Source: Paragorgia papillata
Taxonomy: Eukaryota; Cnidaria; Anthozoa; Scleralcyonacea; Coralliidae
Direction: 5' to 3'
Assembly: GCA_035771165.1 (NCBI GenBank)
Contig: JAWNZC010000013.1
Span: 2,384,501-2,448,500, forward strand
DNA: 64,000 nt
The notes beneath the pieces were generated by a model. That model was given only the letters and a program-made list of their open reading frames with translations. It searched no databases and was not told where the DNA came from. Positions 1 through 11,300 of the stretch are shown piece by piece (the stretch's first letter is position 1; every line of letters starts with the position of its first letter). A program made the position numbers and the translations under genes.

Positions 1-1141
1 TACTTACTGGACACTTATATTTATAATAACATTCATTATTTGTTACATATAACACCAAAGCATCCTTGTTATGCCCTACGAAAGGTTTTAGAACGTTTTC
101 TGGAACCGTACGTGTAGAACAAAATTTTTGCGCGGTGAAGACGTAGGCAGTACATTGGAAAGTCTATTCAATACCACGTGATTAATAATCCGCCAATCAA
201 ATGATGATGATAATTAGTAAGATGTTTCAATAAATTGGCATCACTCCGTACTATTCTTTAAAGCTATTTCGGTTCTTCTTTTTTACTTCTCCTATCTTTA
301 TCTGTATTTTTCTGTTGCTATCGTTTTCTACTATAAGTAATTGTGAATGGTGTTAATAAGTTATAGTCAACATGGCCGCAAATGAAACTATTACTCATTT
401 GTACTCATTAACTCTTTCCTGTCGGAATCGGTCTTAGTAGTTTATGGTCTAGTATTTTATTCTGGCTAACGCCAGACGATTTTATTCACCTCTGGGGAAG
501 CCCCAATCTCGTTCCCAGAGCCCACGTTCCCCACCCGGGAAACGAGAGACTCTGGGATAATCCGTTTCACATCGATATTTCATTGGCTGATGAACACAGT
601 GAACTCGATATAACTCTTCTTCCGGATAACAAGAATCCTGTGATATCGATGGCGTAAACGGATTACCCAGAGTACTCGTTTCCCGCCCGCTGGGTAAGGC
701 GGAACGTGGGCTCTGGGAACGAGATTGGGGAAGCCCTCGGACAGGAATACCTAATATGGACGAATTTTCTGATTGGTTATAAGTAAACCAATCACATTGT
801 CGATTACCAATTCGTTCCCATGCTCGTTAATCTAAACCAATCAGAAACTTTGTTAGCATAGGTAGGTGGGACCCAGCCGAGACGCTTACAGAATATGTAT
901 AACATAAAGTACTATCTATGAGCAATTGTAATAAGAATACTATATTAAATGCCCAGCATAAAACACGAAATAAAGCCATAAATAAGAAAAGTAATAATAG
1001 AACTAACGTCACATCGCGTAACATCATCAGAGTGAGATAAATTAGATTATTAGAAATATAGGCCAGAATTATATTACATAGATGTTCAGAAAGGCGGAAA
1101 TATAGTAGAAAAAATCAAAACAAAGAAAGAGACGGTAATAT
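1..1141. other. Intergenic, with a 230-bp foldback
   Basis: No gene is seen. An inverted repeat spans about 501-730: the left arm begins CCCCAATCTCGTTCCCAGAG and the right arm ends with its complement before AAGCCC. The bases just before it (CTGGCTAACGCCAGACGA, from about 462) belong to another dispersed repeat seen again near 15487 and, reversed, near 42319. The rest of the stretch is AT-rich with no convincing coding sequence on either strand. Confidence 0.6.
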
Positions 1142-1645
1142 TTAAAGGGCATATGACTCGAAAATTAAGTTTGTCTTATTGAAAATAACATTTAAAATGA
1201 TAAAATAACATCTTTTGCAGTTTTTGGTTTCCTTGCTTCGTTTTTGAGATATTCCAGCTTGTTTGATATGCAAATGACACAACTTTTTACGTCACATGCG
1301 CATAATGAGTTATCAGAAAAGGTTACATATCTTTGCTATTATGAAAACATGGGCTTAACTCAAAGGAAGCATGTGTTTGTTTCTACCTACAACACCAAAC
1401 ATGTAGAATTCCAAGTGATTTCGTTTCACAATAGCAAATTTAGATATGTAACCTTCTCTCGGTAACTCATAATACTCATCATGCACGTGTGACGTAAAAA
1501 GTTGTATCATTTGCATATATCAAACAAACTGGAATATCTCAAAAACGAATCAAGGAAACCAAAAACTGCAAAAGATGTTATTTTATCATTTTAAATGTTC
1601 TTTTCAATAAGACAAACTTAATTTTCGAGTCATAAGACTTTCACG
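1142..1645. mobile_element. Long-TIR MITE, TTAA family, copy A
   Basis: Two arms of about 200 bp face each other. The left end is TTAA-AGGGCATATGACTCG and the right end is an eroded complement (CGAGTCATAAGACTTT). It matches copies at 5762, 28871, 20183 and 52143. It carries no transposase, so it must be non-autonomous. The 73-aa ORF inside is a by-product of the arms. Confidence 0.75.
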
Positions 1646-1817
1646 TACGAAGATTGGACCCCCTGTGCTTCAAGAGAAAATTATGCAAAACTACTCCGGA
1701 AGACGGAAGTCGATCATTGTTTCTGTGTTGAAAACCATCACGAAGTATTCAAGCCAATCTGTTGTTTATGGATAAACCGGCGATGTTGATTGTACAGTAT
1801 TAAACGTGGAGAACAAT

Positions 1818-4800
1818 ATGGTAAAAAATCTGTTTTCTGATCAGTGTCATCTCGTTGTATCGAAGCAGTTAATGTGGTACATTGCCTTGGCATATCTGGT
1901 CAGCTTGAGTCAGGTAAATTTATGTTGAACTGATTTTCTCAAGTTTATGAACACTGACTTATTCAGTTAAAATAAGCAGAACACAAATGGTAGATACCAA
2001 AGATGGGCACTTTAAAGATCAAAGAACAGTGAAACCATGGTGGATTTGCCCAAATTTGTAAAACTAGAAATATATATATCATATGTTGCATTTGGTTGGC
2101 TTTCAAATCAGTAAATGTATCAAATTAACGTTTTTCGGGGAATAATCTGAATGATTGCATCGTTAACTAGTATTATTAACAATAACAACATGGCACAGTA
2201 CTTACAGTGTGATAGTTCATATTTGATTGGTTTCATAGCCTTTGCTTTGTTGACTCACATACTGTATTCATCTAAAAATATTTTTTCCTCCATATTAATT
2301 ATGAGTAATAATTAATGAATTAATTACTGATAATCCTAACTTTAATACATGTAAAAACAGACATTGTGAATATGGCTTAACAGGCTTGAACAATGTTGTA
2401 CTATCCAGCAAACAATGTCATCAACAACTGTTGTTCAGCCATTATTACAAAGTTTATTATAACAAAGTTGTTACAACATTATTCAGTTAATGCACCAGTC
2501 AATGTAAACCCCCACCCACCCCAGACCGCAGATAAGTGGGGCATAGTAAAGACATTTTCTGGTTTTCGACAAATAAAACGTCACTGACATGAGGGGCATA
2601 AGGCTGTTTTGTTGCTCTCTGCTGGATGGACCGGGGTACTCTCAGAAGAAAGAAGACTGGAAACTAAAGTCATTGCACTCTACCAAAATGGCGGTTTCAA
2701 CTGGTTGTCAGTTTATGTAAATATGTAAACACTGACTTCAAGAGAAATTTGTTTCTTTGGTAGAATTAAATATTCATAAAATTACTCAATTCTCTTTCTT
2801 TAAAACTAAACAAATAGAGCATAGAATTCTGGGAGAACTTCGTAATCGAATGTGGCATAAAACTCTTTTCAACAACATGAGTGGGGGATTTTCCTTGCAG
2901 CAAGTCCCCGGGGGGGTGAGGTCTGCAATACTTTTTTCCAGTTTCAAAATCCAAGTCCTCGCTTATCTGCGGCCTGGGATGGGCGGGGGTTTACATTGAC
3001 TGGTGCATTATCAATGATATGTAATAACTTATTGATAAGCTCAAACAAGCATGTCAATAATAATAATAGTGAACATGGTTGTTCTATCAATACAAATTCC
3101 CACTGATCCAAATTGTAACCATGAACAAGTCATTCATAAATGATAAAGCTCAGTCATTAACAGGCTTCAAAAGTATAGTTGATATTCTGTAATGTTGTCG
3201 GTCTTGGTCTCCTACACTATCCTATCACCAGACTAAGTAGGGAACAGTTTCTAGGGCTAGACTGAAAGCAATGTATAACAGAGCCGGACTTCAATTTTTG
3301 ACCCAGTTATGGTTCCAGATCACTAACCTCATACCCAGGGTCTTTCCTCTTGTGATGGGGAGAAAAGACCCTGGGTACGAGATTGGCAGATCACCAAGGT
3401 TATCCGGATAAGCTGCAAGGAATAATAAAACCTAACAAACTAGCTGTGTCAATGAAATTCTTTCACTCATTCTTACCTTTGTTGATCTCTACTCACCGGA
3501 GTCACATATTTGAAAGTTAGTTGGCCTAAACTCCTAGTATTTGAGTTGGTCTTATCTGTTCTTTGTGTACTGTATCCTACAGTGATCTCTGGAAAACCAA
3601 GCTTGATGAATTGAAGCAATTTGGTCCATTTTGTGATATAAATAATCAAATTTAATGTGTTTTAGGCCCAGTATAGTGATGTTCGTTGCAAGTGTGTATG
3701 TCCCAAGGGCACACTTCCAAATGTTTTTATAAAATTTGTAAAAGTTGAAGACTGGTGAGTATATGCATTACTGTAGATTACTTAGCCCATGTTCTGTTGT
3801 GATTTCATTGCTCATAGGTTGGTTCATTGATTGATGGATTGACTGATTGATAGGGTAGATTGATTGACTGATTGATGGATTGACTTGATGGATGGATTAA
3901 TGGATTGACTGATTGATTGATGGGGTGGACTGATTGATTGATTGATGGATTGATTGACTTGATGGATTGACTGATTGATGGATTGACCGATTGACTTGAT
4001 GGATTGATTGATTGATGGATTGATTGATTGATGGATTGACTGATTGATTGACTTGATGGATTGATTGATGTATTGACTGATTGATTGACTTGATGGATTG
4101 ACTGATTGATAGGGTAGACTGATTGATTGATGGGGTAGATTGACTGACTGATTGATGGGGTAGATTGATTGATGGATGAATATATTGATTGATTGAAGTA
4201 ACATTGAAGCGGCTCCATGTCCAATTCTTTTCCTTGTATGTTGTACAGTAAATGTGAGGAAGTGGCAAAGTTGAATGAGATGGACTGCCTCAGATGTCAG
4301 TGTAAATATGAAGCAAGAAACACAACACTTATAAAGGTACTTCAATAGATCATAAATTTGCATGATGATGTTCAATCGATGGTGTTGGGGATGACAACTA
4401 TCCGAATGCTTTTAGTTTTCTCCATTAGCATTGATTAGCACTAGAATACTGGCAAAGCATTAACGCCATTGTATGTCATTGTGCAAAATGGTCCATATTC
4501 GCATGTCTAACAATATCTACACTTTCATACAGAATACTAATAGACTTGCCATATTTCCTCTAAGCCTCACAGGAGCTTATATATTTTAGGAAATGAAGAG
4601 GGGAGCTCATTAGAGGGAGGGGCTTATGTATTAATTTTCCGAGTCAATGTTACTGTAGGAAAAACCGCCTGAGATCCAAGACGAACTAATTAACCTCTTT
4701 TCTATTCGTGACAAAAATAAAAAAATATTAACAAAAATATTAACTGCTTGAGTTTGATATATAGCATCAAAAAGTAATATGAGCAACAAATTGCTGCAAC

Positions 4801-6681
4801 ATTGTTGCGTTGCGAGTTGAAAAGCGTTGTTGCACGTATTACCATGCACCCACCTCAAACATTGTCACGCAACTATGATTTTGTTGCAAGTTGAAAAAGC
4901 ATCATGTTGCAGCAAGTACACACGTAAAAATCTCACAGCTTGTCAACAGGATGTGTTTGCAACAGGCTTGTAGCAAGGCTGTTAACAGGTTGTAACAATG
5001 CTGTTCATTCAAGAAGCTGCTACAACCTTGTTAGCATCAACCTGTTAACAACTTGTTGAATGCAGAGCGGTAACAGGTTGTTGGAACAACTTGTCATCAA
5101 TCTGTTGGAGTCATCAGCCTTGTTACAAGTTGTCAACAACCTGTTACAGACATGTTAACAGACTGGGACAGCCAGTGCGAACACATGACGGTGACAGCCT
5201 GTTGATCAGCCTTGTAACAACTTGCTTGCAGGTCTGTAACGGCTTGCGCGTTTTTACGTGTGTAGAACTGGAGTCAACTTTTTTCAACAAAATGTTTTTC
5301 CAACTTACAACAAAATTACTGTTGCGTGACAATGTTTAAGGAATTTAAGGTGGGTGGTAATCATGGTGGTAATACGGGCAACAACGCTTTTCAACTTATA
5401 ACGCAACAAAGTTGAAAGTTGAAGAAAAATGTTGCCCGTATTACCACCTCACCTTTATGTTGGTGAGCAATTCTGGAGATTTTGACATTTTGTTTTCATG
5501 TATAGGGTGTTGTTATCTTTATAATCTTCTCGTTATTCATCCTAATTACGTACATGATTGGAGTTTGGATTCGCTCTATCTGGAAACCAAGAGGACTTAG
5601 TGTGACGTCTGACGTCGTAAGTATATCGAAAAGTTGCATGAATTCAGTGACCCTTTTGTGCCAGCCTATATATAGTCTGAGGCACGATTATGCATAAATT
5701 CGTCAGCATTTTTATTGTTTTAATGAAGAGGAAAGCATCGTAGGAGCATTCACCGAAAAGTTTAAAGGGCATGACTCGAAAATTAAGTTTGTCTTATTGA
5801 AAAGAACATTTAAAATGATAAAATAACATCTTTTACAGTTTTTGGTTTCCTTGCTTCGTTTTTTGAGATATTCCAGTTTGTTTGATATGCAAATAACACA
5901 ACTGTTTACGTCACACGTGCATAATGAGTATTATGAGTTAATACCGAGAGAAGGTTACATATCTTTGCTATTGTGAAACGAAATCACTTGAAATTCTACA
6001 TGTTTGGTGTTGCGGGTAGAAACACGCACATGCTTCCTTTGAGTTAAGCCCATGTTTTCATAATAGCAAAGATATGTAACCTTTTCTGATAACTCATTAT
6101 GCACATGTGACGTAAAAAGTTGTGTCATTTGCATATCAAACAAGCTGGAATATCTCAAAAACCAAGCAAGGAAACCTAAAACTGCAAAAGATGTTATTTT
6201 ATCATTTTATAGATGTTCTTTTCAATATAAGACAAACTTAATTTTCGAGTCATATGCATGCCCTTTAAGCGAATCTGATGTGTTAGTGTTTGCGATATTA
6301 ACTATTGGATTTTGCCATAAGGCATTGTCGTCAAGAAGCCGAAATTTCTTGAAAAAACGAACTATCTATATACGGCAACAGATTCTCTTGAAATTTTCAG
6401 TAAATGCTCCTGCCAATGCCCCTCGAAAAAGCCAACGAATTTTGTCCAACTCCGGTAGACACTTTGACAAGTCACTAACCCCCATTCCTGTTTCATTACT
6501 ATATACTGTGTATTCAGTGTATATAACTTGGCTCTATTCTTTTGTCTTACTGTAGATACAGGAAAGACTGTTGGCGAGATATAGAGCATTATCTCGCTTG
6601 GATAGCCAAGTGTCGAGGTGGAAGGCCAGTGTTGGCGAACAACGGGAAAATGTCTACAATAAGCATTCAATACTCAGCTGA
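1818..6681 (+). CDS. TMEM9: TMEM9-family endolysosomal membrane protein, five exons
   Basis: The exons are 1818-1913, 3666-3754, 4249-4336, 5506-5616 and 6556-6681; joined they give 510 nt, 169 aa, with every junction in frame and GT...AG introns. Exon 1 encodes a signal peptide; a second Met at residue 19 (MWYIALAYLVSL) begins the hydrophobic part. Exon 2 has the family motif RCKCVCP. Exon 3 has CLRCQCKYEARNTTLIK, matching the cysteine-rich block before the membrane. Exon 4 is the single transmembrane helix followed by RSIWKPRG. Exon 5 ends RWKASVGEQRENVYNKH, like the vertebrate C-terminus (RWKLQVQEQRKTVFDRH). Family members are type I proteins of late endosomes and lysosomes, reported to bind CLC antiporters and the V-ATPase accessory protein ATP6AP2. 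The acidic linker between the helix and the C-terminal block seems short or absent, so a small exon between 5617 and 6555 could have been missed. An in-frame stop lies upstream of the first ATG. Confidence 0.9.
2488..3010. mobile_element. MITE with about 45-bp TIRs in TMEM9 intron 1
   Basis: The left end is TAATGCACCAGTCAATGTAA and is followed by CCCCCACCCACCCC. The right end is GTTTACATTGACTGGTGCAT preceded by the complementary G-rich tract, so the terminal inverted repeat is about 45 bp. The 520-bp element has no transposase. Short ORFs inside it are not genes. Confidence 0.7.
3824..4198. repeat. GATT/GATG/GACT tetranucleotide array in TMEM9 intron 2
   Basis: About 375 bp of imperfect 4-bp repeats (GATTGATTGATGGATTGACT pattern) fill most of the 494-bp intron between exons 2 and 3. 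Read on the minus strand it gives Ser/Ile/Asn/Gln-rich ORFs up to 183 aa, which are repeat artefacts. Confidence 0.9.
4826..5450. mobile_element. Nested MITEs: TACACACG element inside an older foldback
   Basis: The inner element (4917-5264) runs from TACACACGTAAAAA to its complement TTTTTACGTGTGTA and is full of degenerate AACAAGTTGT/ACAGGTTGT units. The outer foldback has arms with ATTGTCACGCAAC on the left and GTTGCGTGACAAT on the right. The inner element therefore inserted into the outer one, after CAAG. It lies in TMEM9 intron 3. Confidence 0.65.
5762..6268. mobile_element. Long-TIR MITE, TTAA family, copy B (intact ends)
   Basis: It begins TTAA-AGGGCATGACTCG and ends CGAGTCATATGCATGCCCT-TTAA, so TTAA is duplicated at the target. 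The arms are about 200 bp and near-complementary. It sits in TMEM9 intron 4, opposite in nothing but detail to copy A at 1142. The TTAA target resembles piggyBac-type elements, but no transposase is present to confirm this. Confidence 0.8.
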
Positions 6682-6689
6682 AATCTAAC

Positions 6690-6850
6690 TTGTAAAAAAG
6701 TAGAGTGCTCCTAGGCAGTGTTTAAGATCGAGCAAAATGAAAAGGTGGTAAACTGCTGAGAATAGTTTTGATAACGAAATACCGAGTTTTACTCTGACGA
6801 AGGGCGAACGCGCGAAATGTCAGTATTTCGTTATTTTTGCGAGCTTGAAA
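6690..6850 (-). repeat. Dispersed repeat with hammerhead-like core just 3' of TMEM9
   Basis: Directly after the TMEM9 stop is a repeat also found near 28680, 38950, 61010 and 61800. It holds CTCTGACGAAGGGCGAACGC followed by GCGAAATGTCAGTATTTCG, a CTGAnGA/GAAA/GTC arrangement, together with the companion block AAGTAGAGTGCTC...AGGCAGTGTTTAAGA. It would be part of the TMEM9 3' UTR if transcription continues this far. Confidence 0.55.
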
Positions 6851-7202
6851 TTTAACTGCTCAGACTGTTAGTTTTTTAAATATATATATATGTTAGTTGA
6901 AGTTTATCTCTTTGAGATATTGTATTTACATTGTAAGATATAGGAAATGACTGTCTTAAACTATACTCCTGTCGTCCAAGTATGGTTACCATACGTTTTA
7001 CAAGAAAGACATGCATATGACCTGCGGAATAAGTGGCTTGTGCGCACGTGCAACCTGGTTCAACCCATATAGAGATCATATAAATACTAGAGGGGGCATT
7101 GGCGGGGTTGCTCTACGGTATATTTATAGCTGCTGGAAACGAATTCAACCGTATACCGCTGTGTCACGTGTGTGACAGCTTCTACAGCAAAAACTGGAGA
7201 CG

Positions 7203-7691
7203 TACTACTCAAATCAGTAGAGCGAGACATGGATGATTTTTTTATCGCTTCCGAAGTGTCAGTTTTATTAACCGCGGATCAATTTCAAAGCAATCACAAG
7301 GTGTATTCTCATGTACCACGTGATAAACATCCAATTGTTAACTCGTAAACAAGCTATCACGTGGTACATAAGAATACACCTCGTGATTGCTTTGAAATTG
7401 ATCTGCGGTTAACGAAACTCTTCGGAAGCGATGAAACTAAATTAACCTTATTTATACTGGATAACTCTATCAGTTTATCTAAACTGTTATCCTCAGAGGT
7501 CCAGTAAGGGCCACCCTCATTGGTCCAGTGTTACTACAGGAGGAAACTGGAGTACCCGGAAGAAACCTTTGGTGTTTGGTAGAGTCAAACTGGAAGCACT
7601 CTTCTCACATGCGGCCAAGGTGAATTATTTTTTTTAATCAGATAACTGCAATGTCTGCGCGCTATGTCTCGCTCTACTGATTTGAGTAGTA
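7203..7691. mobile_element. Foldback MITE, TACTACTC family, copy 1
   Basis: The outer ends are TACTACTCAAATCAGTAGAG and its complement CTCTACTGATTTGAGTAGTA. Inside is a second inverted repeat around CTTCCGAAG and CACGTGATA. The 3' part carries an inserted SINE-like sequence (about 7442-7640). A shorter copy without the SINE is at 14683-14922. Confidence 0.75.
7442..7640 (-). repeat. SINE-like repeat (same family as 24581)
   Basis: Read on the minus strand, the block GTGAGAAGAGTGCTTC, ACTCTACCAAACACC and the tail CCAGTATAAATAAGGTT match the element at 24581-24800, which has a tRNA-like head. This copy lacks a clear head and so looks 5'-truncated. Confidence 0.55.
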
Positions 7692-8143
7692 TACCTCGAC
7701 ATCCGCAAACGTTAAAGCAACAACACTGATGTGGAAAATCGTCTTCGAATCCCAAATCCAAATCTTAACACTAAACCCTGACCACAACCCTAAACTCTAT
7801 ATACAACTTCAACGATTGGCAAGTATGTAGCTTTTGGAAGACGCAACCTACTTTTGGCGAATATCAAAGTGCGTATTCCCCCAAACTGACAAAACTTTAC
7901 TAACTCCGATCGAGTTAGTTAAATCCTACACTATTTCGCAATGCTCACGTGTTTTCACTTGACGCAAGAACATCCCGTATATCACCGAATATCCAACTCT
8001 AAAAAAACTTAAGAGCGCAAGCCACAGTCATCTTCAAAAATGCTATGCATATAGTTTTGTTACTCTTAAAATCGCATTCATAGCGTCCTCTAACTAAAAT
8101 TAAATACCACCTAAAAATTTAAATCTAGTTCAGTCACTGTCTG

Positions 8144-8149
8144 TTTATT
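8144..8149 (-). promoter_or_regulatory. Possible polyadenylation signal of AMPK beta
   Basis: The minus strand reads AATAAA here, about 230 nt past the stop codon at 8378. It is the nearest canonical signal I noticed. Without cDNA it remains a candidate. Confidence 0.35.
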
Positions 8150-8377
8150 TTCGTATCCCGGCGTCTCCGTCAGCGCAGGATCCCAATAACAGACCTTGGT
8201 AACGATTGCCGGGTAACTCGTCAGTTCAATGTGGTTTCTTTACAATGCCAATGCTTGATTTGTGCTCTAACAAGAGCGGTGGCACAGAAGAGACCGAGTA
8301 GACGATCGGCATAACACGACATATCTACGACAGCTTTACGTCAGTTAACGGCTAGAACGTTCTGTTCCACTACGGTA

Positions 8378-11300
8378 TTACTGTACGATGGGACGGTATA
8401 GTAGTGTCGTTATGTATTTCTCTCTGTAACGAAAGCACGAACTGACGACCATGATACCGTCCTGAAGTAACAGCGTTGCAAAAAGAAAAACTTTGTTAAT
8501 ACGGTATGAGTTGGAACAGAGCGAAAAGATGGGTACGCACGGCGTACATCTACAGGTTTAATTAAAGGTGCCACGTGCATGTTACACGGTGGCCCTGAGA
8601 ACGAGTTTACTGGGCGCTTGTCGTATGACGCGTCTACGGGGCGACTGTGCCTTGAGGAAACACAGTCAGGCAACACCGCTGCCAAATGGCTTGCGCCTGC
8701 GCGACATCCGAACTCGTACCTCAAAAAAGAGCGGGAAAACACTGAAATATTTGGACTGTTTCGAGAGTCCGACACAAAAGTTAAAAATATAAGCATACTA
8801 CCAAAAAGATAAGGTAGGTAATTTGTGCATGGCTTCTTTGTCAATATTGTAACATATTCTGAAATGCCCCCTTCGTAATTTTCACTTACCTTTTTTTTTT
8901 AAACACAAATGAATAGTCGAGTTTTGCTTGTTTGTTGCGAGTTTTGCAAGTTTTGCTGTCTGGTTGTTGCTACGGCTCGTTCCCACTTCTCTTGCAATGT
9001 TTACTCTAGCAAATTGACGCCTGCGCAAACGTTTGGCAGCGGTGTTTAGTCAGGCATATAATAGAAACCGATCAATGCTGCTGACATAGCGTTACACATG
9101 GTTGCGTAAACGCAACCTCTAGACGTAAAAAATACTTACCTTAATCGATAAAGCGTACAAGTGATTGACAGAGACATGGTCGGGTTCCCGAAGCAGTGAT
9201 GGTTCATTGACGTTCAGCGCTCCTTTGTTCAGATTCACGTTAAGCAGGTGGGGAGGTAATGCGGGTGGCACACTCGAGTGGATACCACTATCCTTGACTA
9301 CCATGGGGTTGTTGTGGGAAGGGATGAGCTGACCGTATGACCCAGAGGCCGACCGCAGCCTGGTAAGTGAACTTATGGGTTTCTTGTCGTCGGAGTTCAA
9401 TGCTTCCATGACTTCAAAATCCGATTTTTGGATTGCTACAACGTTGTTACGACCACCGAACGTGTCAGACGTCGTCGGCTGAAAAAACAAAGAAATAATT
9501 TTAGGTTCCGTTCACAATATACCAGATCAGTTTTTGTGCCGGCACGAAAACCATACCGCATAGGTCTATGATCTGTTCACGCACAAAACGTCTGTTCCGG
9601 CACAATCTTGTGCTGATACGTCGCTCCAATCTAGCCTGCGCCGCAGACGACTAAACACCGGGCGGAGTCTGTTCACAGTTTGCACTATGACTGTATACTG
9701 GAGAGAATTTCGTGCAGGCACAAAAACCTATCCGGTAGTGTGAACGGGGCTTCGGTTCAAGCCATGATTACACCTACTGTACACACGTTAATATAGGTGT
9801 CACTCTGCAGTATATGCCCGGCATGGTTCGTTCACTCGCGGAGTAACACCGTATGAAAACTCATTCTCCACCCGAACCAGACTGTAATTAGTTTGGCCTG
9901 CGCGCGGGGAATATATAATTTTTCGCAAATTTGGCGAAATCCGCGCATTTTGCCAAAAATTCACTGAAAACATGTCTTTTTCGCCATTTTCCTGCGCATT
10001 TTACGCAATTTTGGCGATCTGTCCGCGCAAAAACGGCAATGACGATCGAAAATTCTCCGCACAGTTGGCCAACTTTACAGTCTGTTTTATGTGCATCTTA
10101 ATGAGCCTTTCTGGCCTCGTTTGTGTGTCTGCAATTCAAAAGAATCTTTGCTTAATAACGAGGCCAGAAAGGCTTATTTAGCCTGCGTGCAGACTCCACC
10201 TGAATTTAATAATGATATTTAATTATTAAATTCAGGTGGAGCTGCACGCAGGCTAGGCTCATTAAGATGCACATAAAAGAATATTTAAACTGGTGGCCAT
10301 TATGAAAGTGGTCTATATAAACGCACAAGTTGTAATAAGTCTGCAGTATAATAATTGCATTACATACCAGATTAGGGTCGTGGATCCATGTTCCGTCAAC
10401 AAAAAACTTAAAATGGTGTTCTCCTTCTGGTAATTCAATAATGGTGGTGAACTCATCATGGCTAAGAAAGAAGATTATTGCCACTATTTATTTTAAACAC
10501 GCAATCGTGTTTGGTTAAGATCAGATCGCGTTTGGGTGAAACGCAATCGTGTTTGGGTGAGCTGCGATCGCGTTTGGGTGAAACGCAGTCGTTCTTGGGT
10601 GAGATGCGATATCGTTTGTATGAAACGCAGTCGTTCTTGGGTGAGATGCGATCTCGTTTGTATGAAACGCAATCGTGTTTGGGTGAAACTCAATCGTGTT
10701 TTGGGTGAAACGTAATCGTGTTTGGGTGAGATCCAATCACGTTTGGGTGAAACGCAATCCGCGTTTGGGTGAAACGCAATCACGTTTGGGTGAAACGCAA
10801 TCGTGTTTGGTTGAGCTGTGATCGCGTTTGGGTGAAACTTAGTCGTGTTTGGGTGAAACGTAATCGTGTTTGGGTGAGATCCGATTGCGTTTGGGTGAAA
10901 CGCAATCACGTTTGGGTGAAACGCAATCGTGTTTGGTTGAGCTGCGATCGTGTTTGGGTGAAACGCAATCGTGTTTGGGTGAGCTGCGATCGTGTTTGGG
11001 TGAAACGCAATCACGTTTGGGTGAAACGCAATCGTGTTTGGGTGAAACGCAATCGTGTTTGGGTGAGCTGCAATCGTGTTTGGGTGAAACGTAATCGTGT
11101 TTGGGTGAAACGCAATCACGTTTGGGTGAGCTGCAATCGTGTTTGGGTGAGCTGCAATCGTGTTTGGGTAAGCTGCGATCGTGTTTGGGTGAAACGTAAT
11201 CGTGTTTGGGTGAGATCCGATTGCGTTTGGGTGAAACGCAATCACGTTTGGGTGAAACGCAATCGTGTTTGGTTGAGCTGCGATCGTGTTTGGGTGAAAC

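Noticed and set aside
1244..6158. Matching 67-73 aa ORFs at 1244 (+) and 5955 (-) as a gene family
   Set aside because: Both are read through the arms of the TTAA MITE; the similarity reflects the repeat, not coding selection.
8568..8812. 74-77 aa plus-strand ORFs with protein-like composition
   Set aside because: Two overlapping frames are open over the same bases, no start or splice context supports them, and they lie within the last AMPK beta intron. I could not match them to any family.
8410..8844. 144-aa minus-strand ORF
   Set aside because: It overlaps the last AMPK beta exon in another frame; the family-matching frame is the one ending KYITTLLYRPIVQ. No domain is seen in the rest.
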